Position numbers and translations under genes: made by a program. Below, in pieces: positions 8,457-17,652 of a DNA stretch of 64,000 nt. The DNA comes from Thermomonospora echinospora (GTDB lineage: Bacteria > Actinomycetota > Actinomycetes > Streptosporangiales > Streptosporangiaceae): assembly GCF_900108175.1 (NCBI RefSeq), contig NZ_FNVO01000005.1:62001-126000 (forward strand). The letters are read 5' to 3'. How positions within the stretch are numbered: the stretch's first letter is position 1; every line of letters starts with the position of its first letter. The notes under the pieces are model-generated. The model made no database searches. It saw nothing but the letters and a program-made list of their open reading frames with translations, and was not told the origin of the DNA.

Positions 8457-10406
8457 ATGTCCACGACCGTTCCCAGTGTTCCGGCCACGACCGGGCCGGG
8501 CCCGACCACCACACCGACCACGGTCGCCGCCCCGGAGGTGGCGTCCGCCACCGCGTTGCGGGCCGCCACCGCACTGCGGGCCGCCCGCGACCACCTGCTC
8601 TCGCTGCAGTCTCCCGAGGGCTGGTGGAAGGGCGAGCTGCGGACCAACGTCACCATGGACGCCGAGGACCTGCTGCTGCGGGAGTTCCTCGGCGTCCGCT
8701 CCGAGGCCGACACCCGGGGGGCCGCCGACTGGATCCGCTCCCAGCAGGCTCCCGACGGGACCTGGGCCAACTTCCACGGCGGCCCGCCGGACCTGTCCAC
8801 CACCGTGGAGGCGTACACGGCGCTGCGGCTGGCCGGGGATCCCGTCGACGCCGCGCACATGCGCCGGGCCGCCGAGTACGTCCGGCGGGAGGGCGGCATC
8901 GAGGGCACCCGGGTGTTCACCCGGATCTGGCTGGCCCTGTTCGGGCAGTGGTCCTGGGACGACCTGCCGGTGATGCCGCCGGAGCTGATGTTCCTGCCGC
9001 CCTGGTGCCCGCTGAACGTCTACGACTGGGCGTGCTGGGCCCGTCAGACGATCGTGCCGCTCACGGTCGTCGGATCGGTGCGTCCGGTGCGCCCGCTCCC
9101 GTTCGGCCTGACCGAGCTGCACGCCGGGCGACGGCCGTCCGGGCGGTCCGGGCGGCCGTCCCTGCCCGGCTGGCGGGAGGTCTTCGCCGGCCTGGACCGC
9201 GCCCTGCACGTGTACGAGCGGCGTCCGCTGCGCGGCCTGCGGACGGCCGCGCTGCGCCGGGCCGGCGAGTGGATCCTGGCCCGCCAGGAGGCGGACGGCT
9301 CGTGGGGCGGCATCCAGCCGCCCTGGGTGTACTCGCTGATCGCACTGAACCTGCTCGGGTACCAGGTGGACCATCCGGTGATGCGGCGCGGCCTGGCCGG
9401 CCTCGACCGGTTCACCATCCGGGACGGTCAGGGACGGCGGCTGGAGGCGTGCCAGTCGCCGGTGTGGGACACCGTGCTGGCCGTGAACGCGCTGGCCGAC
9501 GCGGGCCTGCCCGCCGACCATCCGGCACTGCTGCGCGCCGCCGACTGGGTGCTCGGCGAGGAGGTGCGGGGGCCCGGCGACTGGGCGGTGCGGCGCCCGG
9601 AGGTGCCGCCGGGCGGGTGGGCGTTCGAGTTCGACAACGACTGCTACCCCGACACCGACGACACCGCCGAGGTGATCCTGGCGCTGAGCCGGGTGGCCCA
9701 TCCGCAGTCGGACCCGGCGGTCGAGCGGGCCGTGCGCTGGCTGGTCGGGATGGCCTCGCGGGACGGCGGGTTCGCCGCCTTCGACGCCGACAACACCCGC
9801 ACGCTGTGCACCAGGCTGCCGTTCTGCGACTTCGGCGCGGTGATCGACCCGCCGTCCGCGGACGTCACCGCGCACGTCATCGAGGCGCTGTGCCGGCAGG
9901 GCCTGGCGGACTCGCCGGTGGTGCGGCGGGCGGGCGTGTGGCTGCTGAAGGCGCAGGAGCCGGACGGGTCCTGGTTCGGCCGGTGGGGCGCCAACCACGT
10001 GTACGGCCTTGGGTGTGTCGTCCCGGCCCTGGTCGCCGCGGGTGTGCGGCCGGACGCGCCGCAGATCCGCCGCGCCGTCGCCTGGCTGGAGCGGCACCAG
10101 AACACCGACGGAGGCTGGGGCGAGGACATGCGCTCCTACCGCGACCCGGCATGGATCGGCCGGGGCGAGTCGACCCCCTCGCAGACCGCCTGGGCGCTGC
10201 TGGCGCTGCTGGCCGCCGGTGAACGCTCCACCGCCGTCCACCACGGCGTCACCTGGCTGGTCGAGCATCAGCGGGAGGACGGCGGCTGGGACGAAGACCA
10301 CTACACCGGCACCGGCTTCCCCGGCGACTTCTACATCAACTACGAGATCTACCGGCTGGTGTTCCCCCTGAGCGCGCTCGGGCGCTACCTGAAGGGGACC
10401 TCATGA
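8457..10406 (+). CDS. shc: Squalene-hopene cyclase
   Basis: Cyclises squalene to hopene/hopanol at the membrane. The 649-residue alpha/alpha-barrel protein has the catalytic DXDD motif as DTDDTAE (D399, D401, D402) and several QW repeats, for example [21 protein letters not shown] and QREDGGWDE. The ATG follows AAGGAG by 4 bp. The N-terminus has a Pro/Thr-rich stretch of about 30 residues before the first helix, not conserved in function. There is a ~77-bp gap after the prenyl synthase, the only real gap in the operon. The stop overlaps the start of the next gene (ATGA). Confidence 0.95.
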   Translation: MSTTVPSVPATTGPGPTTTPTTVAAPEVASATALRAATALRAARDHLLSLQSPEGWWKGELRTNVTMDAEDLLLREFLGVRSEADTRGAADWIRSQQAPDGTWANFHGGPPDLSTTVEAYTALRLAGDPVDAAHMRRAAEYVRREGGIEGTRVFTRIWLALFGQWSWDDLPVMPPELMFLPPWCPLNVYDWACWARQTIVPLTVVGSVRPVRPLPFGLTELHAGRRPSGRSGRPSLPGWREVFAGLDRALHVYERRPLRGLRTAALRRAGEWILARQEADGSWGGIQPPWVYSLIALNLLGYQVDHPVMRRGLAGLDRFTIRDGQGRRLEACQSPVWDTVLAVNALADAGLPADHPALLRAADWVLGEEVRGPGDWAVRRPEVPPGGWAFEFDNDCYPDTDDTAEVILALSRVAHPQSDPAVERAVRWLVGMASRDGGFAAFDADNTRTLCTRLPFCDFGAVIDPPSADVTAHVIEALCRQGLADSPVVRRAGVWLLKAQEPDGSWFGRWGANHVYGLGCVVPALVAAGVRPDAPQIRRAVAWLERHQNTDGGWGEDMRSYRDPAWIGRGESTPSQTAWALLALLAAGERSTAVHHGVTWLVEHQREDGGWDEDHYTGTGFPGDFYINYEIYRLVFPLSALGRYLKGTS

Positions 10407-11884
10407 CCGCCCGCCTGGCCGTCTGCGCCGCCCTCGGCATCGAGGCACGGGCCCTGGCGCGCGGCGGCCTGCACGTCACGCGGACCGGGATGGGCCCGCG
10501 CCGGACGCTGGCCGCCGCGGCCCGGCTGCCGACGTTCGACGCGCTGGCGATGGCGGGTTTCGCGGGCGCGCTGGACGACCGGCTGCGGCCGGGCGATCTG
10601 CTGGTCGCAACCGAGGTGCGGGTGGGCGACCGGACGCTGCGGTGCCGCTCGGCCGAGCTGCTGGCCAGCCGGCTGGCCCGGGGCGGGGGCAGGGTGCGGC
10701 TGGGCCCGCTGGTCAGCACCGACCACCTCGTCAGCGGCGCCGAACGCCGTGCCCTGGCCGCCACCGGGGCACTGGCGGTGGACATGGAGTCCGGTTTCCT
10801 CGCGGCGGTCTCCGGGACCCGGCCCTGGGCGGTGGTCCGCGCCATCGTCGACACCTCGGACCGCCCCCTGCTGCACCCTTCGACCATCGGGGGCGCCCTG
10901 GCCGCGCGGCGGCGGCTGCGGGAGGTCGGCCCCGCCCTGACCGACTGGGCCGCGGCGCTGGGTCCCCGCCGGGTGCTGCTGCCCTCGCCCCGGTCCTTCT
11001 GCGCCGGGGTCGAGCGGGCCATCGAGGTGGTGGAACGGGCGCTGGACCGGTACGGCGCGCCGGTGTACGTCCGCAAGCAGATCGTCCACAACACCCACGT
11101 GGTCGACGGCCTGCGGCGGCGCGGCGCGGTGTTCGTGGAGGAACTGGACGAGGTGCCGCCCGGCGCGGTCGTGGTGTTCTCCGCGCACGGGGTGGCGCCG
11201 GCGGTGCGGGAGCAGGCCGGCCGCGCCGGGCTGCGGGTGATCGACGCGACCTGTCCGCTGGTGGCCAAGGTGCACGCGGAGGCCCGGCGGCTGGCCGCCC
11301 GCGGGGACCTGGTGGCACTGATCGGGCACGCGGGTCATGAGGAGACCGAGGGCACGCTGGGCGAGGCCCCTGACTCGACGGTGCTGGTGGAGACCGTCGA
11401 GGACGTGGCGAACCTGCCCGCCGGGCGCCGGGTCTCCTACCTGATGCAGACCACGCTGGCCGCCGACGAGGCGGGGCGGGTCGCCGACGCGATCAGGCGC
11501 CGGTTCCCGGACGCGCAGGGGCCGCGCTCGGCCGACATCTGTTACGCCACCACCAACCGGCAGCGGGCCGTGTGCGAGGTCACCGGCGAGGCCGACCTGG
11601 TGCTGGTGGTCGGCTCGGCCAACTCCTCCAACTCCCGCCGGCTGGTCGAGGTCGCCGAGCGGGAGGGCACGCCCGCGCTGCTGGTCGACGGCCCGGCCGA
11701 CATCCCGCTGGACCGGCTGGCCGGAGTCGGCACGGTCGGGCTGACCGCCGGGGCGTCCGCGCCGCCGGCGCTGGTGGACGCGGTCGTCGAGGCGCTGCGC
11801 GGCCTCGGCCCGGTCAGGGTGGAGGAACGGTCCGTCGTGACGGAAACGGTGGAGTTCGGCCTGCCCAAGGAGGTGCGTCCCTGA
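10403..11884 (+). CDS. Fusion protein: hopanoid-associated nucleoside phosphorylase (HpnG) + 4-hydroxy-3-methylbut-2-enyl diphosphate reductase (IspH)
   Basis: Two complete enzymes in one 493-residue frame. Residues ~1-190 match HpnG, an MTA/SAH-nucleosidase-fold phosphorylase that in known pathways removes adenine from adenosylhopane; visible features are the start [12 protein letters not shown] and the nucleoside-binding AVDMESGF. Residues ~193-493 are IspH (LytB), the [4Fe-4S] enzyme making IPP/DMAPP. All three cluster cysteines are present (C200 in SFCAGVE, C284 in [12 protein letters not shown]380 in [10 protein letters not shown]), as are HEETEGT and QTTLAADE. No stop or start-site signal separates the domains. 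It overlaps shc by 4 bp and hpnH by 1 bp (TGATG). Domain calls are direct; co-function is inference. Confidence 0.9.
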   Translation: MTARLAVCAALGIEARALARGGLHVTRTGMGPRRTLAAAARLPTFDALAMAGFAGALDDRLRPGDLLVATEVRVGDRTLRCRSAELLASRLARGGGRVRLGPLVSTDHLVSGAERRALAATGALAVDMESGFLAAVSGTRPWAVVRAIVDTSDRPLLHPSTIGGALAARRRLREVGPALTDWAAALGPRRVLLPSPRSFCAGVERAIEVVERALDRYGAPVYVRKQIVHNTHVVDGLRRRGAVFVEELDEVPPGAVVVFSAHGVAPAVREQAGRAGLRVIDATCPLVAKVHAEARRLAARGDLVALIGHAGHEETEGTLGEAPDSTVLVETVEDVANLPAGRRVSYLMQTTLAADEAGRVADAIRRRFPDAQGPRSADICYATTNRQRAVCEVTGEADLVLVVGSANSSNSRRLVEVAEREGTPALLVDGPADIPLDRLAGVGTVGLTAGASAPPALVDAVVEALRGLGPVRVEERSVVTETVEFGLPKEVRP

Positions 11885-12888
11885 TGGGGATGCCACTGCG
11901 TCAGGCGCTGCGCGTCGGCGGCCACATCCTGGCCAACAGGCTGCGTGGCCGCGAGAAGTTCCCGCTGCTGGTGGAGCTGGAGCCGCTGTTCGCCTGCAAT
12001 CTGGCCTGTGCGGGCTGCGGCAAGATCCAGCACCCGGCCGCCGTGCTGAAGCAGCGGATGCCGGTGGAGCAGGCGGTCGCCGCGATCCGCGAGTGCGGGG
12101 CGCCCATGGTCTCCATCGCGGGCGGCGAGCCGCTCATGCACCCGCAGATCGGGGAGCTGGTCGCCGAGCTGGTCCGGATGCGGCGGTACGTGTTCCTGTG
12201 CACCAACGCGCTGTTGCTCCCCAGGAAGATCGACCTGTTCAAGCCGTCCCGCTACTTCGCCTGGACGGTGCACGTCGACGGGCTGCGCGACCGGCACGAC
12301 GCGTCGGTCTGCCGGGAGGGGGTGTTCGACGAGGCGGTCGAGGCGATCCGGCTGTGCCGCGAGCGCGGGTTCCGGGTGACCACCAACACCACCTTCTTCA
12401 ACACCGACACTCCGCGGACCGTCATCGACGTGCTGAACCACCTCAACGACGACCTGGGCGTGGACCAGATGATGATCTCCCCGGCCTACGCCTACGAGAA
12501 GGCGCCCGACCAGGAGCACTTCCCGGCCGTGGAGGAGACCCGGGCGCTGTTCCGCGCGGCGTTCGCGGGAGGCAACCGGCGGCGCTGGCGGCTCAACCAC
12601 TCCCCGCTGTTCCTGGACTTCTTGGAGGGCAGGGTCGACTTCCCCTGCACCGCGTGGGCGATCCCGTCGTACTCGGTCTTCGGCTGGCAGCGGCCGTGCT
12701 ACCTGATGAGCGACGGTTACGCGCAGACCTACCAGGAGCTCGTCGAGACCACCGACTGGGACTCCTACGGCCGGGGCCGCGACGAACGGTGCGCCAACTG
12801 CATGGCCCACTGCGGCTACGAGCCCACCGCCGTGTTCGCCACGCTGGGCTCGCTCCGCCAGTCGCTGCGGGCGCTGGGCGGCGGTTGA
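11884..12888 (+). CDS. hpnH: Adenosyl-hopene transferase HpnH (radical SAM)
   Basis: Radical SAM enzyme that joins a 5'-deoxyadenosyl group to hopene, the first step of extended side-chain hopanoids. The cluster motif CxxxCxxC is C38-C42-C45 in FACNLACAGCGK, followed by SIAGGEPLMHP. C-terminal cysteines (DERCANCMAHCGYEP) form the usual HpnH tail. 334 residues; the ATG overlaps the stop of the HpnG::IspH gene by one base. It is the last gene of the hopanoid operon and abuts a convergent SDR gene with no spacer. Confidence 0.94.
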   Translation: MGMPLRQALRVGGHILANRLRGREKFPLLVELEPLFACNLACAGCGKIQHPAAVLKQRMPVEQAVAAIRECGAPMVSIAGGEPLMHPQIGELVAELVRMRRYVFLCTNALLLPRKIDLFKPSRYFAWTVHVDGLRDRHDASVCREGVFDEAVEAIRLCRERGFRVTTNTTFFNTDTPRTVIDVLNHLNDDLGVDQMMISPAYAYEKAPDQEHFPAVEETRALFRAAFAGGNRRRWRLNHSPLFLDFLEGRVDFPCTAWAIPSYSVFGWQRPCYLMSDGYAQTYQELVETTDWDSYGRGRDERCANCMAHCGYEPTAVFATLGSLRQSLRALGGG

Positions 12889-13677
12889 TCAGCGGGGGTC
12901 CGCCGGGGTCACGCGTTCGCCGAACCGGCCGGCCAGCGTGCGGTAGACGGCGGGCGCCAGGCCGCGCACCGCGACCGGCAGCCGCAGCCATCCGGGCACG
13001 TAGATCTCGGGGGAGCCCGCCGCGATCCCGCGTACCAGCGCGCCGGCGACCCGGTCGGGCGGCAGCGGCCTGGGCCGCCCGCGGGTGTACGGCGCTCCCC
13101 GGCGGACGAAGAACGGGGTGTCGACCACGCCGGGGACCAACACCCCCACCGTCACACCGCTGCCTCGCAGTTCCTGCCGGAGGCTTTCGGCGAAGGCGTC
13201 CAGGCCCGCCTTGGTCGCCGCGTACACCGCCTCCCCCGCCACGCCGAGCCGCCCGGCGATGGAGGTGACGTACACCAGGCGGCCGCCGCCACGGCGGCGC
13301 ATCTGCGGCAGCAGCAGGCGGGTGAGGCCGATGGGCGCGGCCAGGTTCACCGCCACGAGTCGGTCGCCGTCGGCGGCGGGCATCGCCTCGAACGGGCCCG
13401 CCCAGCCCGCCCCGGCGTTGCAGACCAGCACGTCGATCCGGGCGGCGACGTCCAGCGCCGCCGCGGCCACCCGTTCCACCTCGGCGGGGACGGCCAGGTC
13501 GCCCGGCACGGCCACGCCGCCCACCGCCCCGGCCACCTCCGCCAGCCGGGCGGCGTCCCGGCCGTGCACGATCACCTGGGCGCCGGCCTCGGCCAGCGCG
13601 GCGGCGGTGGCCCTGCCGAGCCCCGAGGACGCCCCGGTGACCAGCGCGACCCGGCCGCGCAGCCCGTCCCCCGTCAT
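12889..13677 (-). CDS. Short-chain dehydrogenase/reductase (SDR)
   Basis: Classical NAD(P)-dependent SDR of 262 residues: the TGxxxGxG motif is in VTGASSGLGRA, the structural NAG in CNAGAGWAG, and the catalytic pair in VYAATKAG (YxxxK) after a Ser in VTSIAGR. The ATG has GAGGAG 8 bp upstream on the minus strand. The C-terminus (WLRLPVAVRGLAP) resembles the DltE/ketoreductase-like subgroup with a membrane-associated end. It converges on hpnH with zero intergenic bases. A role in hopanoid tailoring is possible by position only. Confidence 0.85.
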   Translation of the reverse strand: MTGDGLRGRVALVTGASSGLGRATAAALAEAGAQVIVHGRDAARLAEVAGAVGGVAVPGDLAVPAEVERVAAAALDVAARIDVLVCNAGAGWAGPFEAMPAADGDRLVAVNLAAPIGLTRLLLPQMRRRGGGRLVYVTSIAGRLGVAGEAVYAATKAGLDAFAESLRQELRGSGVTVGVLVPGVVDTPFFVRRGAPYTRGRPRPLPPDRVAGALVRGIAAGSPEIYVPGWLRLPVAVRGLAPAVYRTLAGRFGERVTPADPR

Positions 13678-13891
13678 CTGCGCCGCTCCTCATGTACGGT
13701 CACGGCACCCCCGTTCGCATCGCCCCGGTGGCGGGGCGGCGGACAGACCGCCCGCTCGGACATCACTACCCACTGTGATCACGCCGATCACGTCACCGGC
13801 CTTCCGGCCGTGTGGCGGCCTCGCCATGACCGGGCCGCCTCCGGGCGTGAGGTGACGACACGGCGGACGGGTTGCTGTCAACGTCTGATCG

Positions 13892-13920
13892 TTCGCGCGA
13901 GGTGCGCAGGTCCCTAAGAT
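13892..13920 (+). promoter_or_regulatory. Candidate promoter of the 5'-nucleotidase gene
   Basis: TTCGCG - 17 bp - TAAGAT, about 34 bp upstream of the ATG. The implied start of transcription is near 13927 and leaves room for the AGGAG ribosome-binding site. Judged by eye. Confidence 0.4.
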
Positions 13921-13953
13921 GCGCGGCGAGTCGTCTTCCTTCAGGAGCCCCCC

Positions 13954-15792
13954 ATGACGCAGCACCCACGCCCACGCCGCCTCGCGGCGGTCACGGCCAT
14001 CGCCGCGCTGGCCGTGGCCGGGCCACTGGCCACCCCCGGATCGGCCGCGCCGGCCGCCGGGCACGGCGGGCCCGCGTTCACGCTGACGATCCTGCACAAC
14101 AACGACGGCGAGTCCAAGCTGCTCAGCGCGCCGGGCCAGCCGGACTACGGCGGCGTCGCCCGCTTCGCCACCCTGGTCGGCAAGCTCCGCGCGCAGGCCA
14201 CCACCGGCCGGCCGGGCCGCGGCCAGGCCGCCCGGCGCGGGGCGATCACGCTGTCGTCGGGCGACAACTTCCTGGCCGGCCCGGAGTTCTCCGCCAGCCT
14301 GCGCAAGGGGGTGCCCTTCTACGACGCGCTCGCGCTCAAGGCCGTCGGCTACGACGCGATGGCGATCGGCAACCACGAGTTCGACTTCGGCCCGGACATC
14401 CTGGCCGACTTCATCGGCAGCTTCGGCGCCGCGCCGCCCCCGTTCGTGTCGGCCAACCTCGACATGAGCGACGAGGCGCGGCTGAACGCGCTGGTGAAGA
14501 AGGGCACCATCGTCTCGTCGGTCACGGTGCGCGAACGCGGCGAGCGGATCGGCGTCGTCGGTGCCACCACGCCCGCACTGGCGGCCCTGTCCAGCCCCCG
14601 CCGGGTCAAGGTGCTGCAGGACGTGGCGGGACTGGTGCAGGCCCAGGTCGACCGGCTGTCCCGGCGCGGCGTCGACAAGATCGTCCTGATCAGCCATCTG
14701 CAGGGGCTGACCGAGGACCGGGCGCTGGTGCCGATGCTGCGGAACGTGGACGTGGTCATCGCGGGCGGCGGCGACGAACTGATGGCCTCCGACACCACCC
14801 CGCTGGTCCCCGGCGATGTGATCACCACTGATCCGGCCACCGGCGAGCGGCTGCGCTACCCGATGTACGCCCGGGACCGGGCGGGGGTGGACGTCCCGGT
14901 GGTGACCACCGCGGGCGACTACAAGTACGTCGGCCGCCTGGTGGTGAACTTCGACCGCCGCGGCAAGGTGGTCGGGGTCGACCGCGGCAGCGGCCCGGTG
15001 CGGGTCTCCGGGGTGGCGCCCGACGCCGTCGCCCCCGACCGCCGGGTGCAGCGCACGGTGGTCGAGCCGGTCTCGCAGTTCGTGGACGACATGGCGGCCA
15101 ACGTCCTCGGCGAGTCGGCCGTTCCCCTGGAGGGCCGCCGGGATCCGGGCGTGCGCACCAAGGAGACCAACCTCGGCAACCTGATGGCCGACTCCCTGCT
15201 GGCCGCCGGGCGCAAGAACGCCGCCGCCTACGGCGTCACGCCGCCGCAGGTCGCCCTGCAGAACGGCGGCGGCATCCGCAACAACAGCCTGATCCCCGCC
15301 GGGCCGGTCACCGAGCTCAACACCTTCCAGATCGCCGCGTTCAGCAACTTCGTCTCGGTGGTGCCGGACGTGCCGCGCGCCCAGTTCAAGGAGATCCTGG
15401 AGAACGCCGTCTCCCGGATGCCCGTCGCCGACGGCCGGTTCGCGCAGGTGGCGGGCTTCCGCTTCACCTACGACCCGGCCGGCACCGCGCAGGTGGTGGA
15501 CGACGCGGGCACCGTGCTGACCCCCGGCACGCGGGTGCGCTCGGTCACGCTGGACGACGGCACCGTCATCGTCGCCAACGGCCAGGTGGTGCCGGGCGCG
15601 GGCCTGTCGGTGGCCACCAACGACTTCAGCGCACGCGGCGGCGACCAGTGGCCGTTCCGCGGCCTGCCGTTCACCACGGTCGGGCTGACCTACCAGCAGG
15701 CGCTGGCCGACTACATCACCGGCGACCTCGGTGGCCGGATCACAGCGGCGGCCTACCCGGAGGCGGGCTCCGGCCGCATCACCACGCCGTAA
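13954..15792 (+). CDS. Secreted 5'-nucleotidase / metallophosphoesterase (UshA family)
   Basis: Secreted dimetal phosphoesterase that would hydrolyse extracellular nucleotides. Signal peptide at residues 1-32 (basic start, then AAVTAIAALAVAGPLA). The metallophosphoesterase domain shows LSSGDNFLAGPEF and GNHEFDFG. A 5'-nucleotidase C-terminal domain follows (LQNGGGIRNN, TNDFSARGGDQW). The first metal motif reads HNNDGES, so the usual second ligand His (D-x-H) is Glu here, a known sub-family form. 612 residues, usual length. The ATG follows CAGGAG. Monocistronic, with a hairpin terminator 19 bp after the stop. Confidence 0.92.
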   Translation: MTQHPRPRRLAAVTAIAALAVAGPLATPGSAAPAAGHGGPAFTLTILHNNDGESKLLSAPGQPDYGGVARFATLVGKLRAQATTGRPGRGQAARRGAITLSSGDNFLAGPEFSASLRKGVPFYDALALKAVGYDAMAIGNHEFDFGPDILADFIGSFGAAPPPFVSANLDMSDEARLNALVKKGTIVSSVTVRERGERIGVVGATTPALAALSSPRRVKVLQDVAGLVQAQVDRLSRRGVDKIVLISHLQGLTEDRALVPMLRNVDVVIAGGGDELMASDTTPLVPGDVITTDPATGERLRYPMYARDRAGVDVPVVTTAGDYKYVGRLVVNFDRRGKVVGVDRGSGPVRVSGVAPDAVAPDRRVQRTVVEPVSQFVDDMAANVLGESAVPLEGRRDPGVRTKETNLGNLMADSLLAAGRKNAAAYGVTPPQVALQNGGGIRNNSLIPAGPVTELNTFQIAAFSNFVSVVPDVPRAQFKEILENAVSRMPVADGRFAQVAGFRFTYDPAGTAQVVDDAGTVLTPGTRVRSVTLDDGTVIVANGQVVPGAGLSVATNDFSARGGDQWPFRGLPFTTVGLTYQQALADYITGDLGGRITAAAYPEAGSGRITTP

Positions 15793-15810
15793 CCCCGGCG
15801 ACCGGCCGAC

Positions 15811-15847
15811 CGCGCCCCGCCGCCCGATGCACGGCCGGCGGGGCGCG
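15811..15847 (+). terminator. Hairpin terminator after 5'-nucleotidase
   Basis: A 12-bp perfect inverted repeat (CGCGCCCCGCCG / CGGCGGGGCGCG) with a 13-nt loop, shortly after the stop codon. Confidence 0.65.
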
Positions 15848-15869
15848 GCGCCCGGCGAATCTCGACAAC

Positions 15870-15887
15870 CTGTCCTTAATAGGACAG
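15870..15887. promoter_or_regulatory. Perfect palindrome (operator-like) upstream of DUF574 methyltransferase
   Basis: CTGTCCT-TAAT-AGGACAG, a 7+7 bp inverted repeat with an AT centre, about 95 bp before the methyltransferase start. The AT-rich centre and short spacer suit a dimeric repressor site better than a terminator. No regulator can be named. Confidence 0.45.
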
Positions 15888-15980
15888 AGCACCCACTCCT
15901 TGCGGCATCACCGTTAGCCTTCCACCCAGACGAGCATGGCGTGTGGCCGCCCACAAGTCCGTACGCAACGGGAGGTTGCG

Positions 15981-16814
15981 GTGCACGACGACGAGCCGGC
16001 GTTCTCGTGGACCGAGGCGCACAAGGACCTCATGGCCGGGATCGACGCCTCCGTCCCGCACTCGGCGCGGATCTGGAACTACTGGCTGGGCGGCAAGGAC
16101 CACTACCCCGTCGACCAGGAGGCCGGGGACGCCTACGTCAGGGTCTTCCCCGGCATCCTGGACATCGCCCGGGGCCAGCGGTACTTCCTGGCCAGGGCCG
16201 TGCGGTACCTGGCCGGTGAGGCGGGCATCGACCAGTTCCTCGACATCGGCACCGGCCTGCCCACCGTCGACAACACCCACGAGGTCGCCCAGCGGGTGAA
16301 CCCCGCCTGCCGCATCGTCTACGTCGACAACGACCCCCTGGTGCTGGTGCACGCCCGCGCCCTGCTGGGCGGGACCTCGCAGGGCGTCACCCAGTACATC
16401 GACGCCGACGCCCGTGACCCCGAGGCCGTCCTGCGGCAGGCGGCCGAGACGCTGGACCTCACCCGGCCCGTCGGGCTGATGATGCTGGGCATCCTGGGCC
16501 ATGTCACCGACGACGAGGAGGCGCGGTCGATCGTGCGCCGGCTGCTGGAGAGCCTGCCGTCCGGCAGCCATCTGGTGCTCGCCGACGGCACCGACACCGA
16601 CCCGGCGTTCGTCGAGGCGCAGCGGTACTACAACGACGGCGGCGCGGCCCCCTACGAACTGCGCAGCCCCGAACGCATCGCCCGGTTCTTCGACGGCCTG
16701 GAGATGGTGGAGCCCGGCGTGGTCACGCTGCCGCACTGGCGCCCCGACATGCCCCCGCTCGATGACGGGAACGCCCACGTCGCCGAGGTCTGCGGCGTCG
16801 GCCGCAAACCCTAG
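15981..16814 (+). CDS. SAM-dependent methyltransferase, DUF574 family
   Basis: Actinobacterial DUF574 protein: the N-terminal IDASVPHSARIWNYWLGG motif is diagnostic, followed by FLDIGTGLPTVDNTHEVAQ (SAM-binding motif I), VYVDNDPLVLVHA (acidic end of beta-2) and LMMLGILGHV. About 277 residues. An ATG exists at 15936, but the GTG at 15981 has GGGAGG 5 bp upstream and matches where family members begin, so I chose it. No substrate is established for most of this expanded family. Single gene with its own palindrome-bearing promoter region. Confidence 0.9.
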   Translation: MHDDEPAFSWTEAHKDLMAGIDASVPHSARIWNYWLGGKDHYPVDQEAGDAYVRVFPGILDIARGQRYFLARAVRYLAGEAGIDQFLDIGTGLPTVDNTHEVAQRVNPACRIVYVDNDPLVLVHARALLGGTSQGVTQYIDADARDPEAVLRQAAETLDLTRPVGLMMLGILGHVTDDEEARSIVRRLLESLPSGSHLVLADGTDTDPAFVEAQRYYNDGGAAPYELRSPERIARFFDGLEMVEPGVVTLPHWRPDMPPLDDGNAHVAEVCGVGRKP

Positions 16815-16983
16815 CCGGACGTGGCCTGCGAGCCCTGCGCCCACCACCCCGAAGACGCGGGACGACGCCCGCCGGATGTCGCGCGCACCTCGACGATGAC
16901 CGACTCGTTCCCCCCGGGCCCGCGACGATGCCCTGGTCACGAATTGCCGCATTGCTCCGGGAATGTCCCCGTGCGGCGTCCGG

Positions 16984-17001
16984 CTGGTCTAGCCTGACCA
17001 G
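16984..17001. promoter_or_regulatory. Inverted repeat around a TAGCCT -10-like hexamer upstream of the HU gene
   Basis: CTGGTC-TAGCCT-GACCAG, 6+6 bp, 91 bp before the HU start. The central hexamer resembles an actinobacterial -10 element, so a bound protein could occlude the promoter. I see no convincing -35. Confidence 0.3.
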
Positions 17002-17091
17002 CACATTGGCCGGACCCGAACGGGTATTCGCCGCGGCGCGGTGCCGCGCCTCCCCTCCCGAGGGCGGGAGCCTGCACACTAAGGAGTTCTG

Positions 17092-17634
17092 GTGAACAGA
17101 ACGGAGCTGATCGAGGCGGTGGCGGCGCGGGCCGGCAGCGACCCGGCGGTGGCTCGACGCCATGTGGACGCCGTGTTCGAGACGATCATGGATCGGGTGG
17201 CGGACGGCGAGCGGGTCCTGGTGACCGGTTTCGGAACCTTCGACCGGGTCTCCCGTCCGGCCCGCACCGCCCGCAACCCCCGCACCGGCCTGCCGGTGGA
17301 GGTGGCGGCCACCGAGGCGCCGCGGTTCCGGGTCGGCCAGACCTTCCGGGACCGGGTGGCCGGCAGCGTGGCCGTCCTGGAGGCCGTGGCCGAGCCCGAG
17401 CCGGAGGTCCGGCCCGGGCCCGTCGCGGTGGTGCGGGACGGCAAGGTCGGCACCGAGCCGCCGCGCAAGGGCAAGAAGTCCAAGAAGGACGTCAAGCCCG
17501 CCGCCGAGGCGCCCAAGAAGGCGAAGAAGAAGCCCGGCAAGCCTGGTAAGCCCGGCAAGGACGTCCAGGAGAGCAGGGCCAAGGACGCCAAGGGCGGCAA
17601 GCCCAAGGGCAAGAAGGCCGTCAAGTCCCGCTGA
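17092..17634 (+). CDS. HU-family DNA-binding protein with lysine-rich C-terminal tail (HupB-like)
   Basis: Nucleoid-associated protein. Residues 1-~92 are a canonical HU domain (MNRTELIEAVAARAG, GFGTFDRVSRPARTARNP and the beta-arm that inserts in the minor groove). Residues ~120-180 form a basic, disordered tail rich in Lys/Pro/Ala (KGKKSKKDVK, KPGKPGKPGK), the histone-H1-like extension known from actinobacterial HupB. The GTG follows AAGGAG by 5 bp. The tail is shorter than in mycobacterial HupB. This could be the main HU or a second paralogue. Confidence 0.93.
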   Translation: MNRTELIEAVAARAGSDPAVARRHVDAVFETIMDRVADGERVLVTGFGTFDRVSRPARTARNPRTGLPVEVAATEAPRFRVGQTFRDRVAGSVAVLEAVAEPEPEVRPGPVAVVRDGKVGTEPPRKGKKSKKDVKPAAEAPKKAKKKPGKPGKPGKDVQESRAKDAKGGKPKGKKAVKSR

Positions 17635-17652
17635 GGCGGCGCGGGTCCCGGG

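Noticed and set aside
7836-10301. 821-codon open frame antisense to the prenyl synthase and squalene-hopene cyclase
   Set aside because: The plus strand holds recognisable enzymes with intact motifs; the minus-strand translation has no domain and shadow-type composition.
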